Of a stretch of DNA of 64,000 bases, positions 53,082 to 60,687 are shown piece after piece. The position numbers and the translations under genes are program-made. The stretch lies in the NCBI GenBank assembly GCA_938038815.1, contig CALHTF010000010.1, forward strand, positions 1 through 64,000. The letters run 5' to 3'. Each line of letters starts with the position of its first letter. Positions within the stretch are counted from its first letter, which is position 1. The notes beneath the pieces were generated by a model. The model was not told the DNA's origin and did no database searches. It was given only the letters and a program-made list of their open reading frames with translations. Origin of the DNA: an uncultured Acidimicrobiales bacterium (lineage in GTDB: Bacteria > Actinomycetota > Acidimicrobiia > Acidimicrobiales > SHLQ01).

Positions 53082-54410
53082 GTGACTTCGGACCCCCAAC
53101 CGCAGACCAGCCCGTCGGCCATCGACTCGTACACCTCGTTTCTCGTGCGCCCCTCGGGTCCGCTCAGCGGAACCGTCAACATGTCGGGCGCCAAGAACTC
53201 GGTGCTCAAACTAATGGCGGCCACCTTGCTGGCCGAGGGCAGTTTCCGGCTCGACAACGTGCCCGAGATCACCGACGTGTTCATCATGGGCGAACTGCTG
53301 GCCACGATGGGCCTCGATGTCACCCATGGTCCTGGCACGGTCGATATCGTATGTCCTTCCGGGTGCTCAACGTTGGCTCCCTATGAGATCGTCGGTCGGA
53401 TCCGAGCGTCGATCGTGGTGCTTGGCCCGCTGCTGGCCCGGTTCGGTGAAGCCAAAGTTGCGTTGCCCGGTGGCGACGACTTCGGGTCGCGGCCGATCGA
53501 CATGCACTTGCGGGGCCTCGAAGCCTTAGGCGCTACCTTCACGACCGAACACGGCTACGTGATCGGCAAGGCCGATCACTTGATCGGTGCCGACATCCTG
53601 CTCGACTTCCCCAGCGTGGGCGCCACCGAGAACATCATGATGGCAGCGGTTCGGGCCAAGGGCCTGTCGACCATCGACAACGCAGCCCGCGAACCCGAGA
53701 TCTCCGATCTAGCCAACTTTCTCAACAGCATGGGCGCCAACATCACCGGCGCTGGCACATCGACCATCACGGTCGAGGGTGTCGATTCGCTCACGGCGGC
53801 CGACCACACCGTGGTGTCCGATCGCCTCGAAGCGGCCACCTACATGGCTGCTCTTGCCGCCGCCCACGGCGAGATCCGGTTGCAGGGTGCCGTGGCGTCG
53901 AACATGGACATGTTGTGCCAGAAGCTCTCCGCGATGGGCATGCAGCTGCTGCCCGACGACGAAGGCATCACCGCAATCGTCGATCGTCGGCTCACCTCGG
54001 TCGACGTATCGACCCTGCCGTACCCAGGCGTGGCCACCGACTACAAACCGATGGTGGTGTCGACCCTGGCGCTCGCCGATGGCGTAGGAATCGTCACCGA
54101 AAACCTCTACGCCGGACGGTTCGCCTACGTCAGCGAACTGCAACGCATGGGCGCCGACATTCGTATCGATGGCCACCACGCGGTGGTGCGAGGCGTCGAG
54201 CGCCTGTCGGGTGCACCCGTAAAGGCGCACGACATTCGGGCTGGCGCTTGCCTTGTGGTGGCTGCCCTCGCCGCCGAGGGCGAAACCCTGGTCACCGAAG
54301 CCCACCACATCGACCGGGGCTACACGAGCTTTGTCGAGAAACTGGCGGGCATCGGGGTATCGATCGAACGGGTCAGCCAAGACCGACGACGGTCGCGCTC
54401 GGGAAACTAG
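53082..54410 (+). CDS. murA: UDP-N-acetylglucosamine 1-carboxyvinyltransferase (MurA), Asp active-site variant
   Basis: A 442-aa enolpyruvyl transferase that starts peptidoglycan synthesis by joining PEP to UDP-GlcNAc. The N-terminal KN pair is in SGAKNSVLKLMAA. The active-site loop reads LPGGDDFGSRPID at residues 129-140, where E. coli MurA has PGGC; the catalytic Cys115 equivalent is Asp132. Cys-to-Asp enzymes, as in mycobacteria, are insensitive to fosfomycin. The frame opens far upstream at 52398, but GTG at 53082 begins the family homology. Confidence 0.95.
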   Translation: MTSDPQPQTSPSAIDSYTSFLVRPSGPLSGTVNMSGAKNSVLKLMAATLLAEGSFRLDNVPEITDVFIMGELLATMGLDVTHGPGTVDIVCPSGCSTLAPYEIVGRIRASIVVLGPLLARFGEAKVALPGGDDFGSRPIDMHLRGLEALGATFTTEHGYVIGKADHLIGADILLDFPSVGATENIMMAAVRAKGLSTIDNAAREPEISDLANFLNSMGANITGAGTSTITVEGVDSLTAADHTVVSDRLEAATYMAALAAAHGEIRLQGAVASNMDMLCQKLSAMGMQLLPDDEGITAIVDRRLTSVDVSTLPYPGVATDYKPMVVSTLALADGVGIVTENLYAGRFAYVSELQRMGADIRIDGHHAVVRGVERLSGAPVKAHDIRAGACLVVAALAAEGETLVTEAHHIDRGYTSFVEKLAGIGVSIERVSQDRRRSRSGN

Positions 54411-54566
54411 CTAGTCGCTCGACTGATCGGCATCGTTGAGGGCATTCGCCCGTCGATTGGCGAGCCAGAGCAGGCCGCCCACGATCAGTAGAGGCCCAGC
54501 GATCCACAAAATCTCGTCCCAACCGCCTTGGTGGGCAAAGACTGGCATAAGGCGGGCAACGATCAT
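54411..54566 (-). CDS. Small membrane protein (51 aa)
   Basis: A 51-aa minus-strand ORF convergent with murA. It begins MIVARLMPVFAHQGGWDEI and has one hydrophobic segment (GPLLIVGGLLWLA) followed by basic then acidic residues (NRRAN, DADQSSD). That is the pattern of a single-pass membrane protein with cytosolic C-terminus. It fills the gap between murA and the NifU-like gene. Coding is likely but unproven, and the start could be the second Met. Confidence 0.5.
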   Translation of the reverse strand: MIVARLMPVFAHQGGWDEILWIAGPLLIVGGLLWLANRRANALNDADQSSD

Positions 54567-54671
54567 CCTGGAATGAATGGTACTAGTTCGACGTTTCCTC
54601 TTAGGCGTCCAGGTGCGACAATGGACCGGTACGCATCACGTTGGTGGTGCGGGGAAGTTTCTGAACCAGCA

Positions 54672-54995
54672 ATGAGAGAACAAGTCGAAAAAGTTATCGA
54701 TGTGATCCGCCCGGCTATTCAGGCCGACAAGGGCGACATTGCGCTGCGTGACTTTAACGAGGAGACCGGTCAGGTGTACGTCGAATTGTTCGGCGCCTGT
54801 GTGACGTGTCCCGCCTCGACCCAAACCCTCAAAGCCGGTGTCGAACGGATCCTCAAAGACCGGGTCGAGGGCATCACCGAGGTGATCCAGGTGGGCATCC
54901 CCGAGTCGGTGCTCGAAGACGACCTGGTCGACAACAATGCCAAGACGTCACCGCTGGTCGAGGACGATCTGCCCGAAACCTCGGTCAGCCTCTAA
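54672..54995 (+). CDS. NifU C-terminal domain (Nfu-type) Fe-S scaffold protein
   Basis: A 107-aa protein of the NifU-CTD family. The cluster-binding CxxC is in LFGACVTCPASTQTLKAGVE, and the N-terminal half shows VIDVIRPAIQADKGDIALRDF. It would deliver Fe-S clusters to target proteins. ATG 54672 starts the domain; earlier in-frame starts would add a tail with no homology. The acidic C-terminus beyond about residue 80 is longer than usual. Confidence 0.9.
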   Translation: MREQVEKVIDVIRPAIQADKGDIALRDFNEETGQVYVELFGACVTCPASTQTLKAGVERILKDRVEGITEVIQVGIPESVLEDDLVDNNAKTSPLVEDDLPETSVSL

Positions 54996-55041
54996 ACCCG
55001 TTGCCGACGAGTAGTGCCCCGGCGCCGATAGTTTTGGTGTC

Positions 55042-55902
55042 GTGACCGAAAGTTTTGAACCAGCCGCAGGCGCCGCCGAGGCCGCCTGCTACCGCCACCC
55101 GGACCGCCGCGCCGGCGTGAAGTGCCAACGGTGCGGTAACGACATCTGCGGCTCGTGCATGACCACCGCGTCGGTTGGGTTCCATTGCCCGTCGTGCCTC
55201 AAGCGTGATGGTCAGCAGGTCATGAACCGCCAGAACGGCTTCGGCGCAGCGCAGCCGTATCTCACGATGGCGATCATCGCCGTCAATGCCCTTATCTTCC
55301 TCGCCCAGATGGCCGGCGCCAACACGCTCGAATCGGATTTCCTGCTCAACGTTGCACCGGTCGAGGGTGGCGGTGAATGGTGGCGGATACTTACCAGCGG
55401 ATTCCTGCACGGCGGGCTGATCCACATCGGCTTCAACATGTACCTGCTGTGGATGCTCGGCCAAAGCCTCGAACAACGCTTCGGTATCTTCACCTACGGA
55501 GCCACGTATTTGGCTGGCCTGCTCGGTGGATCGTTGGGCGCCATGCTGATCGAACCCACGGCATCGGTCGTGGGTGCATCGGGAGCCGTGTTCGCCTTGA
55601 TGGGGTTGGTAGCGGTCTTGCAGCGCAAGGGTGGCATCAACATTTGGCAATCGGGAATCGGTGGCCTGGTGTTGATCAACATCATGTTCAGCTTCACTCC
55701 TGGAATCTCGCTGGGCGGCCACGCTGGTGGTCTCGTCGCTGGCGTGCTGAGCGGTGTGCTGCTCACCGAAGTCGTGCCCCGGCTCAACATCAAGTCGAAG
55801 TGGATCGAGACCGCCGTGATCTTGGCGCTCGTCGCCGTGCTGGCAATCGCCCTGCTACCGGCCCTCGACCGGGCCTGCGATATCTCGAACTTCTGTCGCT
55901 AG
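55042..55902 (+). CDS. Rhomboid family intramembrane serine protease with B-box-type zinc motif
   Basis: A 286-aa protein. The N-terminal ~50 residues hold a zinc-binding B-box-like motif (CYRHPDRRAGVKCQRCGNDI and CGSC, then HCPSC). Six membrane segments follow, with the catalytic Ser in GASGAVFALMG and the catalytic His in LGGHAGGLVAG. It cleaves membrane proteins within the bilayer; the client is unknown. The GTG start at 55042 is preceded by little recognisable ribosome-binding sequence. The stop overlaps that of the convergent SCO1664-like gene. Confidence 0.9.
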   Translation: MTESFEPAAGAAEAACYRHPDRRAGVKCQRCGNDICGSCMTTASVGFHCPSCLKRDGQQVMNRQNGFGAAQPYLTMAIIAVNALIFLAQMAGANTLESDFLLNVAPVEGGGEWWRILTSGFLHGGLIHIGFNMYLLWMLGQSLEQRFGIFTYGATYLAGLLGGSLGAMLIEPTASVVGASGAVFALMGLVAVLQRKGGINIWQSGIGGLVLINIMFSFTPGISLGGHAGGLVAGVLSGVLLTEVVPRLNIKSKWIETAVILALVAVLAIALLPALDRACDISNFCR

Positions 55903-56645
55903 ACCAGCGGCCAGGGGTACCGGCGGCCGGTGTCGTCGACGGGAAATTCGCCGTCGATCAACAGAGAGCGGCCGCGAGCTTTGAGTGCTTCGCGCTCGAA
56001 CGGGTCGAGCAGCTTTTGCAGTGACTCGGGCAGATCGTTGTCGCAGAACTCTTCCAGGTCGACCACCAGGTCGGCCGGCAACGGTTCGCCGCCGAATTCC
56101 CAGATCACGGTGCGGAGTTTGAACTCGGCGTGAAAGGCCAGGCCGTTGTCGATCGCCCAGATTCGGCCCTCGTTACCGAGAAGACAGTGGCCTGATTTCC
56201 GGTCGGTGTTGTTGGCCAAAATGTCGAACACACAGATCTTCTTAAACGTGTCGATGTGTTCTTCGTCGTCTTGCAACGTGAAGTAGTGCTGCTCGAAATC
56301 CGACGGCATAAACAGCTGCAACGAGCCGATACCCGCCGGCCCTTCACGCAGCACGGTAGGAGGCACCACGTGCCAGCCGAGATGTTCGGCCAGCGCGAAC
56401 GCGGCGACCTCTCGTTTGTAGAGCCCGTCGGGAAAATCCCAAAGCGGCTGTTCGCCCCGGTGTGGTTTGTAGATCGCCTGGGCCAGGGTTCCCCGGTGCT
56501 CGACATTCACCAAGAAGGTCATGTTCGAGCTGTACGGCATGCGGCCGAGCACTTCGAGTTCGCCGCCCCGCAACAAGGTCAATGCCTGGTTGGTAGGGAT
56601 CGGGTCGCGCTCGATGAAGGGACTCTCGTCGGACGGCTCGCTCAT
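55899..56645 (-). CDS. SCO1664 family protein (PI3/4-kinase-like)
   Basis: A 248-aa protein of the actinobacterial SCO1664 family (TIGR03843-type). Recognisable segments are GGELEVLGRMPYSSNMTFLV, AIYKPHRGEQPLWDFPDGLY, REVAAFALAEHLGWHVVPPT and an NNTDRKSGHCLL-x-IWAIDNGLAF pair that mimics the catalytic HxxxxN/DxG arrangement of lipid-kinase-like folds. It ends the three-gene set with DUF3090 and the phosphomutase-like gene. The substrate is unknown. Confidence 0.85.
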   Translation of the reverse strand: MSEPSDESPFIERDPIPTNQALTLLRGGELEVLGRMPYSSNMTFLVNVEHRGTLAQAIYKPHRGEQPLWDFPDGLYKREVAAFALAEHLGWHVVPPTVLREGPAGIGSLQLFMPSDFEQHYFTLQDDEEHIDTFKKICVFDILANNTDRKSGHCLLGNEGRIWAIDNGLAFHAEFKLRTVIWEFGGEPLPADLVVDLEEFCDNDLPESLQKLLDPFEREALKARGRSLLIDGEFPVDDTGRRYPWPLV

Positions 56646-56646
56646 T

Positions 56647-57138
56647 TCAGTTGTGGCATGGGCAGAAGTTCTCGGCCGGCTCCCACGGGCGAGAACAGTA
56701 GGGGCACGGCGGTCGGCCGGCTTCCATCAGGTCGCGAGCCTGGGTGATAAAGGCGCTGGCTTGGCCGCGGTCGATCGCAAACCGAAGGGTTGCGGCGCTG
56801 GCCTCGGAGTCGTCTTCGTCGTGGAGCTCTTGGGCCATGATCACAAAGTGGTCGACGTCTTTGTTGTAGTCGATGCCCATACCGCCGACGATCCATTCGG
56901 CGACCACCGGTTCGACCAGGGCCTCGAGGTCGGGCACCGAGCGAATATCGACCGGTGGCAGATCGACCAACATGTTGGCGATGTAGTCGGCCAGGGCCGA
57001 AACCTGCTGCTTCTCGAGCCGGAAACTCACGACCGACGAGCCGTCTCGCACCTGTAAGTAGAAGGTGCGTTGGCCACGCGGGCCGACGGTTCCGGCGACG
57101 AAACCGGCAACCTCGTTGAAGTGGTAGGAGGGATTCAT
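56647..57138 (-). CDS. DUF3090 family protein
   Basis: A 163-aa protein of the DUF3090 family. It begins NEVAGFVAGTVGPRGQRTFY and ends with a zinc-like tail, CPYCSRPWEP followed by CPCH. Its gene is 1 nt upstream of the SCO1664-type gene and 9 nt downstream of the phosphomutase-type gene, and this trio is conserved across actinobacteria. Function is unknown. Confidence 0.88.
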   Translation of the reverse strand: MNPSYHFNEVAGFVAGTVGPRGQRTFYLQVRDGSSVVSFRLEKQQVSALADYIANMLVDLPPVDIRSVPDLEALVEPVVAEWIVGGMGIDYNKDVDHFVIMAQELHDEDDSEASAATLRFAIDRGQASAFITQARDLMEAGRPPCPYCSRPWEPAENFCPCHN

Positions 57139-57147
57139 CGCTTGCGA

Positions 57148-57795
57148 TTACGACAGAGCGAGTGACGAGAGATCGTCGCCGGTCGAGTTGACGGTGAGCA
57201 CCGCCGGACCTTCGGCGCCGTACAGAATCGCCGAGATCGAGCATGGTGATACGACGATCCGCTGAAACAGGTCGAGGTGGGTACCCATGGCGTCGGCGAT
57301 CGCCGCCTTGATGGTGTCGGCGTGACTTACCGCAACGATGGTTTCGCCGGGGTGTTTGGCGGCCAGGTCGTGCAGTGCGCCGACCATGCGGGTCTGCATC
57401 TCGGGGAACGATTCGCCTTTGGGGAACCGAAAGCTGCTCGGGTATTTCTGCACGGCTTTCCACTCGGGAAGTTTGCGTAGATCGCTCAGCTTCTTGCCGG
57501 TCCAGTCGCCGAAGTCGGCTTCGATAATGCCAGGCGCGGTTCGGACCTTGCGCTTGAGGGCCTTGGCGATCGGCGCGGCGGTCTCTTGGGTGCGTTCCAT
57601 CGGCGACGCGTACACCGCGGTGACCCGGTTGAGGGCGGCGATTCGTTCGGCCGCCTTGGTGGCCTGCTCGATGCCGAGATCCGACAGGTGGAGACCCTTG
57701 GCCCGGCCCGGCAACTTGTCGCCGGTGGTTGGGGTTTTACCGTGTCGTACCAGCAGAACAAGGGTGGGTTTTTGGGGTGTCGATTTCTTCGCCAT
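57148..57795 (-). CDS. MSMEG_4193-type histidine phosphatase/phosphomutase
   Basis: A 215-aa histidine-phosphatase superfamily member. The catalytic RHG is in LLVRHGKTPTTGDKLPG, and the second His is in IVAVSHADTIKAAIADAMG. The family is annotated as putative phosphomutase (TIGR03848-type). As head gene of the trio it probably acts with the DUF3090 and SCO1664-type proteins. Substrate unknown. Confidence 0.9.
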   Translation of the reverse strand: MAKKSTPQKPTLVLLVRHGKTPTTGDKLPGRAKGLHLSDLGIEQATKAAERIAALNRVTAVYASPMERTQETAAPIAKALKRKVRTAPGIIEADFGDWTGKKLSDLRKLPEWKAVQKYPSSFRFPKGESFPEMQTRMVGALHDLAAKHPGETIVAVSHADTIKAAIADAMGTHLDLFQRIVVSPCSISAILYGAEGPAVLTVNSTGDDLSSLALS

Positions 57796-57883
57796 GAAGA
57801 GCCAACGGTAGCCGGGTATGAGGAGCTGTACGACGGCGATCGGTGGAAAGTTTGGTGTGCTGAGCGCCTAGGGTTGGCGCCCG

Positions 57884-58552
57884 ATGGAGAGCCTGCAAAC
57901 AATCGAAGACGAAGTGGTGAAGTGTCGGGCGTGTCCTCGGTTGGTCGAGTGGCGTGAACAGGTTGCTCGGGAGAAACGAGCCTCGTACCGCGACGACACG
58001 TACTGGGGGAAGGCGGTGCCCGGATTCGGCGACCCCGATGCCCACCTGCTGGTCGTCGGCCTTGCCCCAGCGGCCCACGGAGCCAACCGGACCGGTCGGA
58101 TGTTCACCGGCGACCGGTCGGGCGACTGGCTCTACCGGGCGTTGTACCGGGCGGGATATGCCAACCAACCCGAAAGCACCGACATCGACGACGGCTTAGA
58201 GATCACTGGAGCGTTCATCACCTCGCCGGTGAAATGCGCCCCGCCGGCCAACAAGCCAGTCGCCGAAGAAAAGGCCAATTGCAGCCCGTTCTTCCACCGC
58301 GAGATCGCGGCGCTACCGAACCTGAAGGTCATCATCGCCCTCGGTGGTATCGGCTACGCCGCTGTATGCAGCGAACTCGGAATCTCCCCGCGCCCCAAGT
58401 TCGGCCACGGTGTCGAGGTCCCGCTCGACGATGGCGTCACGTTGTTGTGTAGCTATCACGTGAGCCAGCAGAACACGTTTACTGGGCGCCTCACCGAGCC
58501 GATGCTCGACTCGGTTTTCGCTCGAGCCCGCGAACTGGGCGAGGGCGGCTAA
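57884..58552 (+). CDS. Uracil-DNA glycosylase, family 5-like
   Basis: A 222-aa UDG. Motif 1 is VGLAPAAHGANRTGRMFTGD, motif 2 ends in SYHVSQQNTFTG, and Fe-S cysteines are present (CRACPRL near residue 14 and others at KCAPP, NCSPF). The layout fits the family 5 (UDGb) enzymes that remove uracil and other deaminated bases. It is divergent from the phosphomutase gene. Confidence 0.88.
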   Translation: MESLQTIEDEVVKCRACPRLVEWREQVAREKRASYRDDTYWGKAVPGFGDPDAHLLVVGLAPAAHGANRTGRMFTGDRSGDWLYRALYRAGYANQPESTDIDDGLEITGAFITSPVKCAPPANKPVAEEKANCSPFFHREIAALPNLKVIIALGGIGYAAVCSELGISPRPKFGHGVEVPLDDGVTLLCSYHVSQQNTFTGRLTEPMLDSVFARARELGEGG

Positions 58553-58638
58553 CCCAACGTGGGTCGACGAAGCTGGCAGACAAGTGGGGAGAATCGTATT
58601 CCCCGAGGATGCGATGGGCAGTACAGCTAGTAACGTTC

Positions 58639-59094
58639 ATGCTCGTGATTCGTCGTCTTCTCCCCATCGTGCTTTCGCTAGTTGTTTTGGCCACCGCGTG
58701 CGGTAATCCAGGAAACCCCGAGAGCTACTCCGACCAGCTCCGCGACTTCGATGGCGAGGAGCTCAGCGTCACCGAAGGTAACTACCGGGCGGGCTGCGAA
58801 GCGGCCAACGAAGAAGCCGGTATCTCCAACTCGAGCGCCTACTGCGAATGCACCTATGAGGCCTTCGCCGACAACGTGCCGTTCGAGATCTTCAAGGAGT
58901 ACGACAAGCGAGTTAAAGACGGTGTCGACAACGGCACGGTCACCAAAGCCGACGACCTCTACGAGGTGTTCCAAGAGGTCTATGACTCCGAAGACTTCGA
59001 TGCGTTCGGCGATTTCCGTAGCGAGATGAAAGCGCTCGAAGACAGCAGCGACGACACCCGAGCACTCGAAGAGTTGTTCAGCGCCTGTAGCTAA
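58639..59094 (+). CDS. Hypothetical lipoprotein with Cys-rich acidic domain
   Basis: A 151-aa lipoprotein with lipobox LATAC at about residue 20. The mature part is acidic and contains a cysteine set (CEAA, YCECTYEAF, FSACS) and helical segments. The final Cys is close to the C-terminus. An ATG at 58609 is in frame but adds ten residues before the signal peptide. I do not recognise the family. Confidence 0.65.
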   Translation: MLVIRRLLPIVLSLVVLATACGNPGNPESYSDQLRDFDGEELSVTEGNYRAGCEAANEEAGISNSSAYCECTYEAFADNVPFEIFKEYDKRVKDGVDNGTVTKADDLYEVFQEVYDSEDFDAFGDFRSEMKALEDSSDDTRALEELFSACS

Positions 59095-59107
59095 CCGCTC
59101 GACCTGG

Positions 59108-59431
59108 CTAGTCGGACTCGGAACGTTCGCTAGCGATTACCCGATGCTCGGCCACCACCGTGTCGATGATGGTGCGCAGAACCGCCGAGACCAGGTCGGC
59201 GTCGAGGTTGTTTTCCGCCGCTAGTCGGCGAGCCTTTTCGTCGATCTGGCTTTCGCGGGTGGCGTCGATCGGTGGCATTCCCAGGTCGGCCTTGAGCTGG
59301 CCAACCTCGCGTGTGACGTCGAACCGCTCGGCCAATAGCTTGACGAACCGATCGTCAATCTCGTCGATCGACCTGCGCAGATCGGCGAGGTAATCGCTGG
59401 GCGAAGGGGCGTTGCCGTCGTTGCGTTCCAC
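59108..59431 (-). CDS. Chorismate mutase (AroQ type)
   Basis: A 107-aa all-helical chorismate mutase that converts chorismate to prephenate. The pattern DYLADLRRSIDEIDDRFVKL, REVGQLKAD and RESQIDEKARRLAA fits AroQ, with the N-terminal Arg and the RxxxE helix in place. It is short and lacks a signal peptide, like the AroQ-delta enzymes that partner class II DAHP synthase. GTG at 59431 is preferred. It follows the FrhB-family gene by 4 nt. Confidence 0.9.
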   Translation of the reverse strand: MERNDGNAPSPSDYLADLRRSIDEIDDRFVKLLAERFDVTREVGQLKADLGMPPIDATRESQIDEKARRLAAENNLDADLVSAVLRTIIDTVVAEHRVIASERSESD

Positions 59432-59435
59432 GGGC

Positions 59436-60608
59436 CTACTTCTTGACTGGCAAGCCAACGCGTGCGTCGCCGTTGGCCCACTCTGGCCAGCGCTCGCGGC
59501 TCTTTTGGGCCAGCCGGTGCATCAGAGCAATGGCTGCGGGGTCGTCGTCGCCGGGGCGAACATCGATGGCGCCGTCGTCGGCCATCGCCTTGATAATCGC
59601 CCGGCCGAGTTCGGTACGGACCACGGTGAGGGTCCAGTCGGTTTCGTTACCGATACCGCCGGTGGAGATGTCGGCATGCTCGGCGGCAAAGTCGGGGCAG
59701 TGGGTGCAACCCTCACGGGTCCAGGCGTGGCATTCCTTGAGGTTGACCTCGTGGTAGTCGCCGTTCTTCATCCAGATTTGGAACACGCCCTTGATGTTCA
59801 TCTTGGCGATGTCTTGGGCCTTAAGGCCGTACTTGGTCTCGAACAGTTCGGTAAAGAGCGCGTCATCGAAGCTCTTTGAACACAGCAGGCCAATGTTGAG
59901 TTTTATGGGCTTGCTGACCTTGCCGATCTTGCGGTTCCACATAACGCCGCCGATCGAGGTTTGGCAGCTCATACCAACCAACGCGAGGCGACTTAGGCCC
60001 CGCTCCTTGGCTTCGGGGAAGGCCATGGTGTTGGCCGAGTAGGTGTACCGACTGCCCGCGCCCCGCAGGACTTCGTCGCGGTTGGTGGCGACCATCGGGA
60101 ACGCCTTCCATCCCGGTTCACCGTTGGGAAGCGACTCGACCCCACTCGTGAGGGCGGCGTCGACGATGTCGTTCTCGAGGCACCAGATGAGGATCGCCGA
60201 AACGAGCCCGCCGTCTTGGCCGGTCTCGTACACGAAGTCGTCGCTCGCCCGAGTGAGGAGGATGTCGCTGTAGATGCCCGACATCTCGTCGGCCTCGCGT
60301 GTCCGACCGAACAGGTGCATGTCGGCTTCGGTCTCCCACGAACGAAAACGGGGGCACGCCCGGGTGCACGACGTGCAGCCCTTTTCGCCGTGGATGCAGT
60401 TCTCCAAACCGAGCTCTTCTTCGAGATGGAACGGTTTGTAGGCCCCCGGTTCGTGTTTGTACCCAATCACGTCGTGCGGGCACGAGATCACACAGCCGGC
60501 GCAACCGGTGCAGAGGCCACTGGTGATGACCTCCTCATAAAGCTCTTTCCACTGGAACGACCAGCGTTCCTTCTTGGGTGCGGCGGGAGCAGCGTCAGTA
60601 ACAGCCAT
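59436..60608 (-). CDS. Coenzyme F420 hydrogenase/dehydrogenase beta subunit-like protein
   Basis: A 390-aa FrhB-family iron-sulphur flavoprotein. Two [4Fe-4S] motifs lie near the N-terminus (CTGCAGCVISCP and CTSCTRACP), then the FrhB domain with GQDGGLVSAILIWCLEN, CHAWTREGCTHCPDF and SCQTS segments. Such proteins transfer electrons between F420 and an acceptor. No partner hydrogenase subunits are present, so the acceptor is unknown. The gene starts about 80 nt after the coiled-coil gene and runs in the same direction. Confidence 0.88.
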   Translation of the reverse strand: MAVTDAAPAAPKKERWSFQWKELYEEVITSGLCTGCAGCVISCPHDVIGYKHEPGAYKPFHLEEELGLENCIHGEKGCTSCTRACPRFRSWETEADMHLFGRTREADEMSGIYSDILLTRASDDFVYETGQDGGLVSAILIWCLENDIVDAALTSGVESLPNGEPGWKAFPMVATNRDEVLRGAGSRYTYSANTMAFPEAKERGLSRLALVGMSCQTSIGGVMWNRKIGKVSKPIKLNIGLLCSKSFDDALFTELFETKYGLKAQDIAKMNIKGVFQIWMKNGDYHEVNLKECHAWTREGCTHCPDFAAEHADISTGGIGNETDWTLTVVRTELGRAIIKAMADDGAIDVRPGDDDPAAIALMHRLAQKSRERWPEWANGDARVGLPVKK

Positions 60609-60687
60609 GGCCGCACGTTATATCGAAGCGTGCCCAAGGAGGAGATTCATCGACCAGCCAAACAGCGGTTGGCGGACGACGGAGTTG

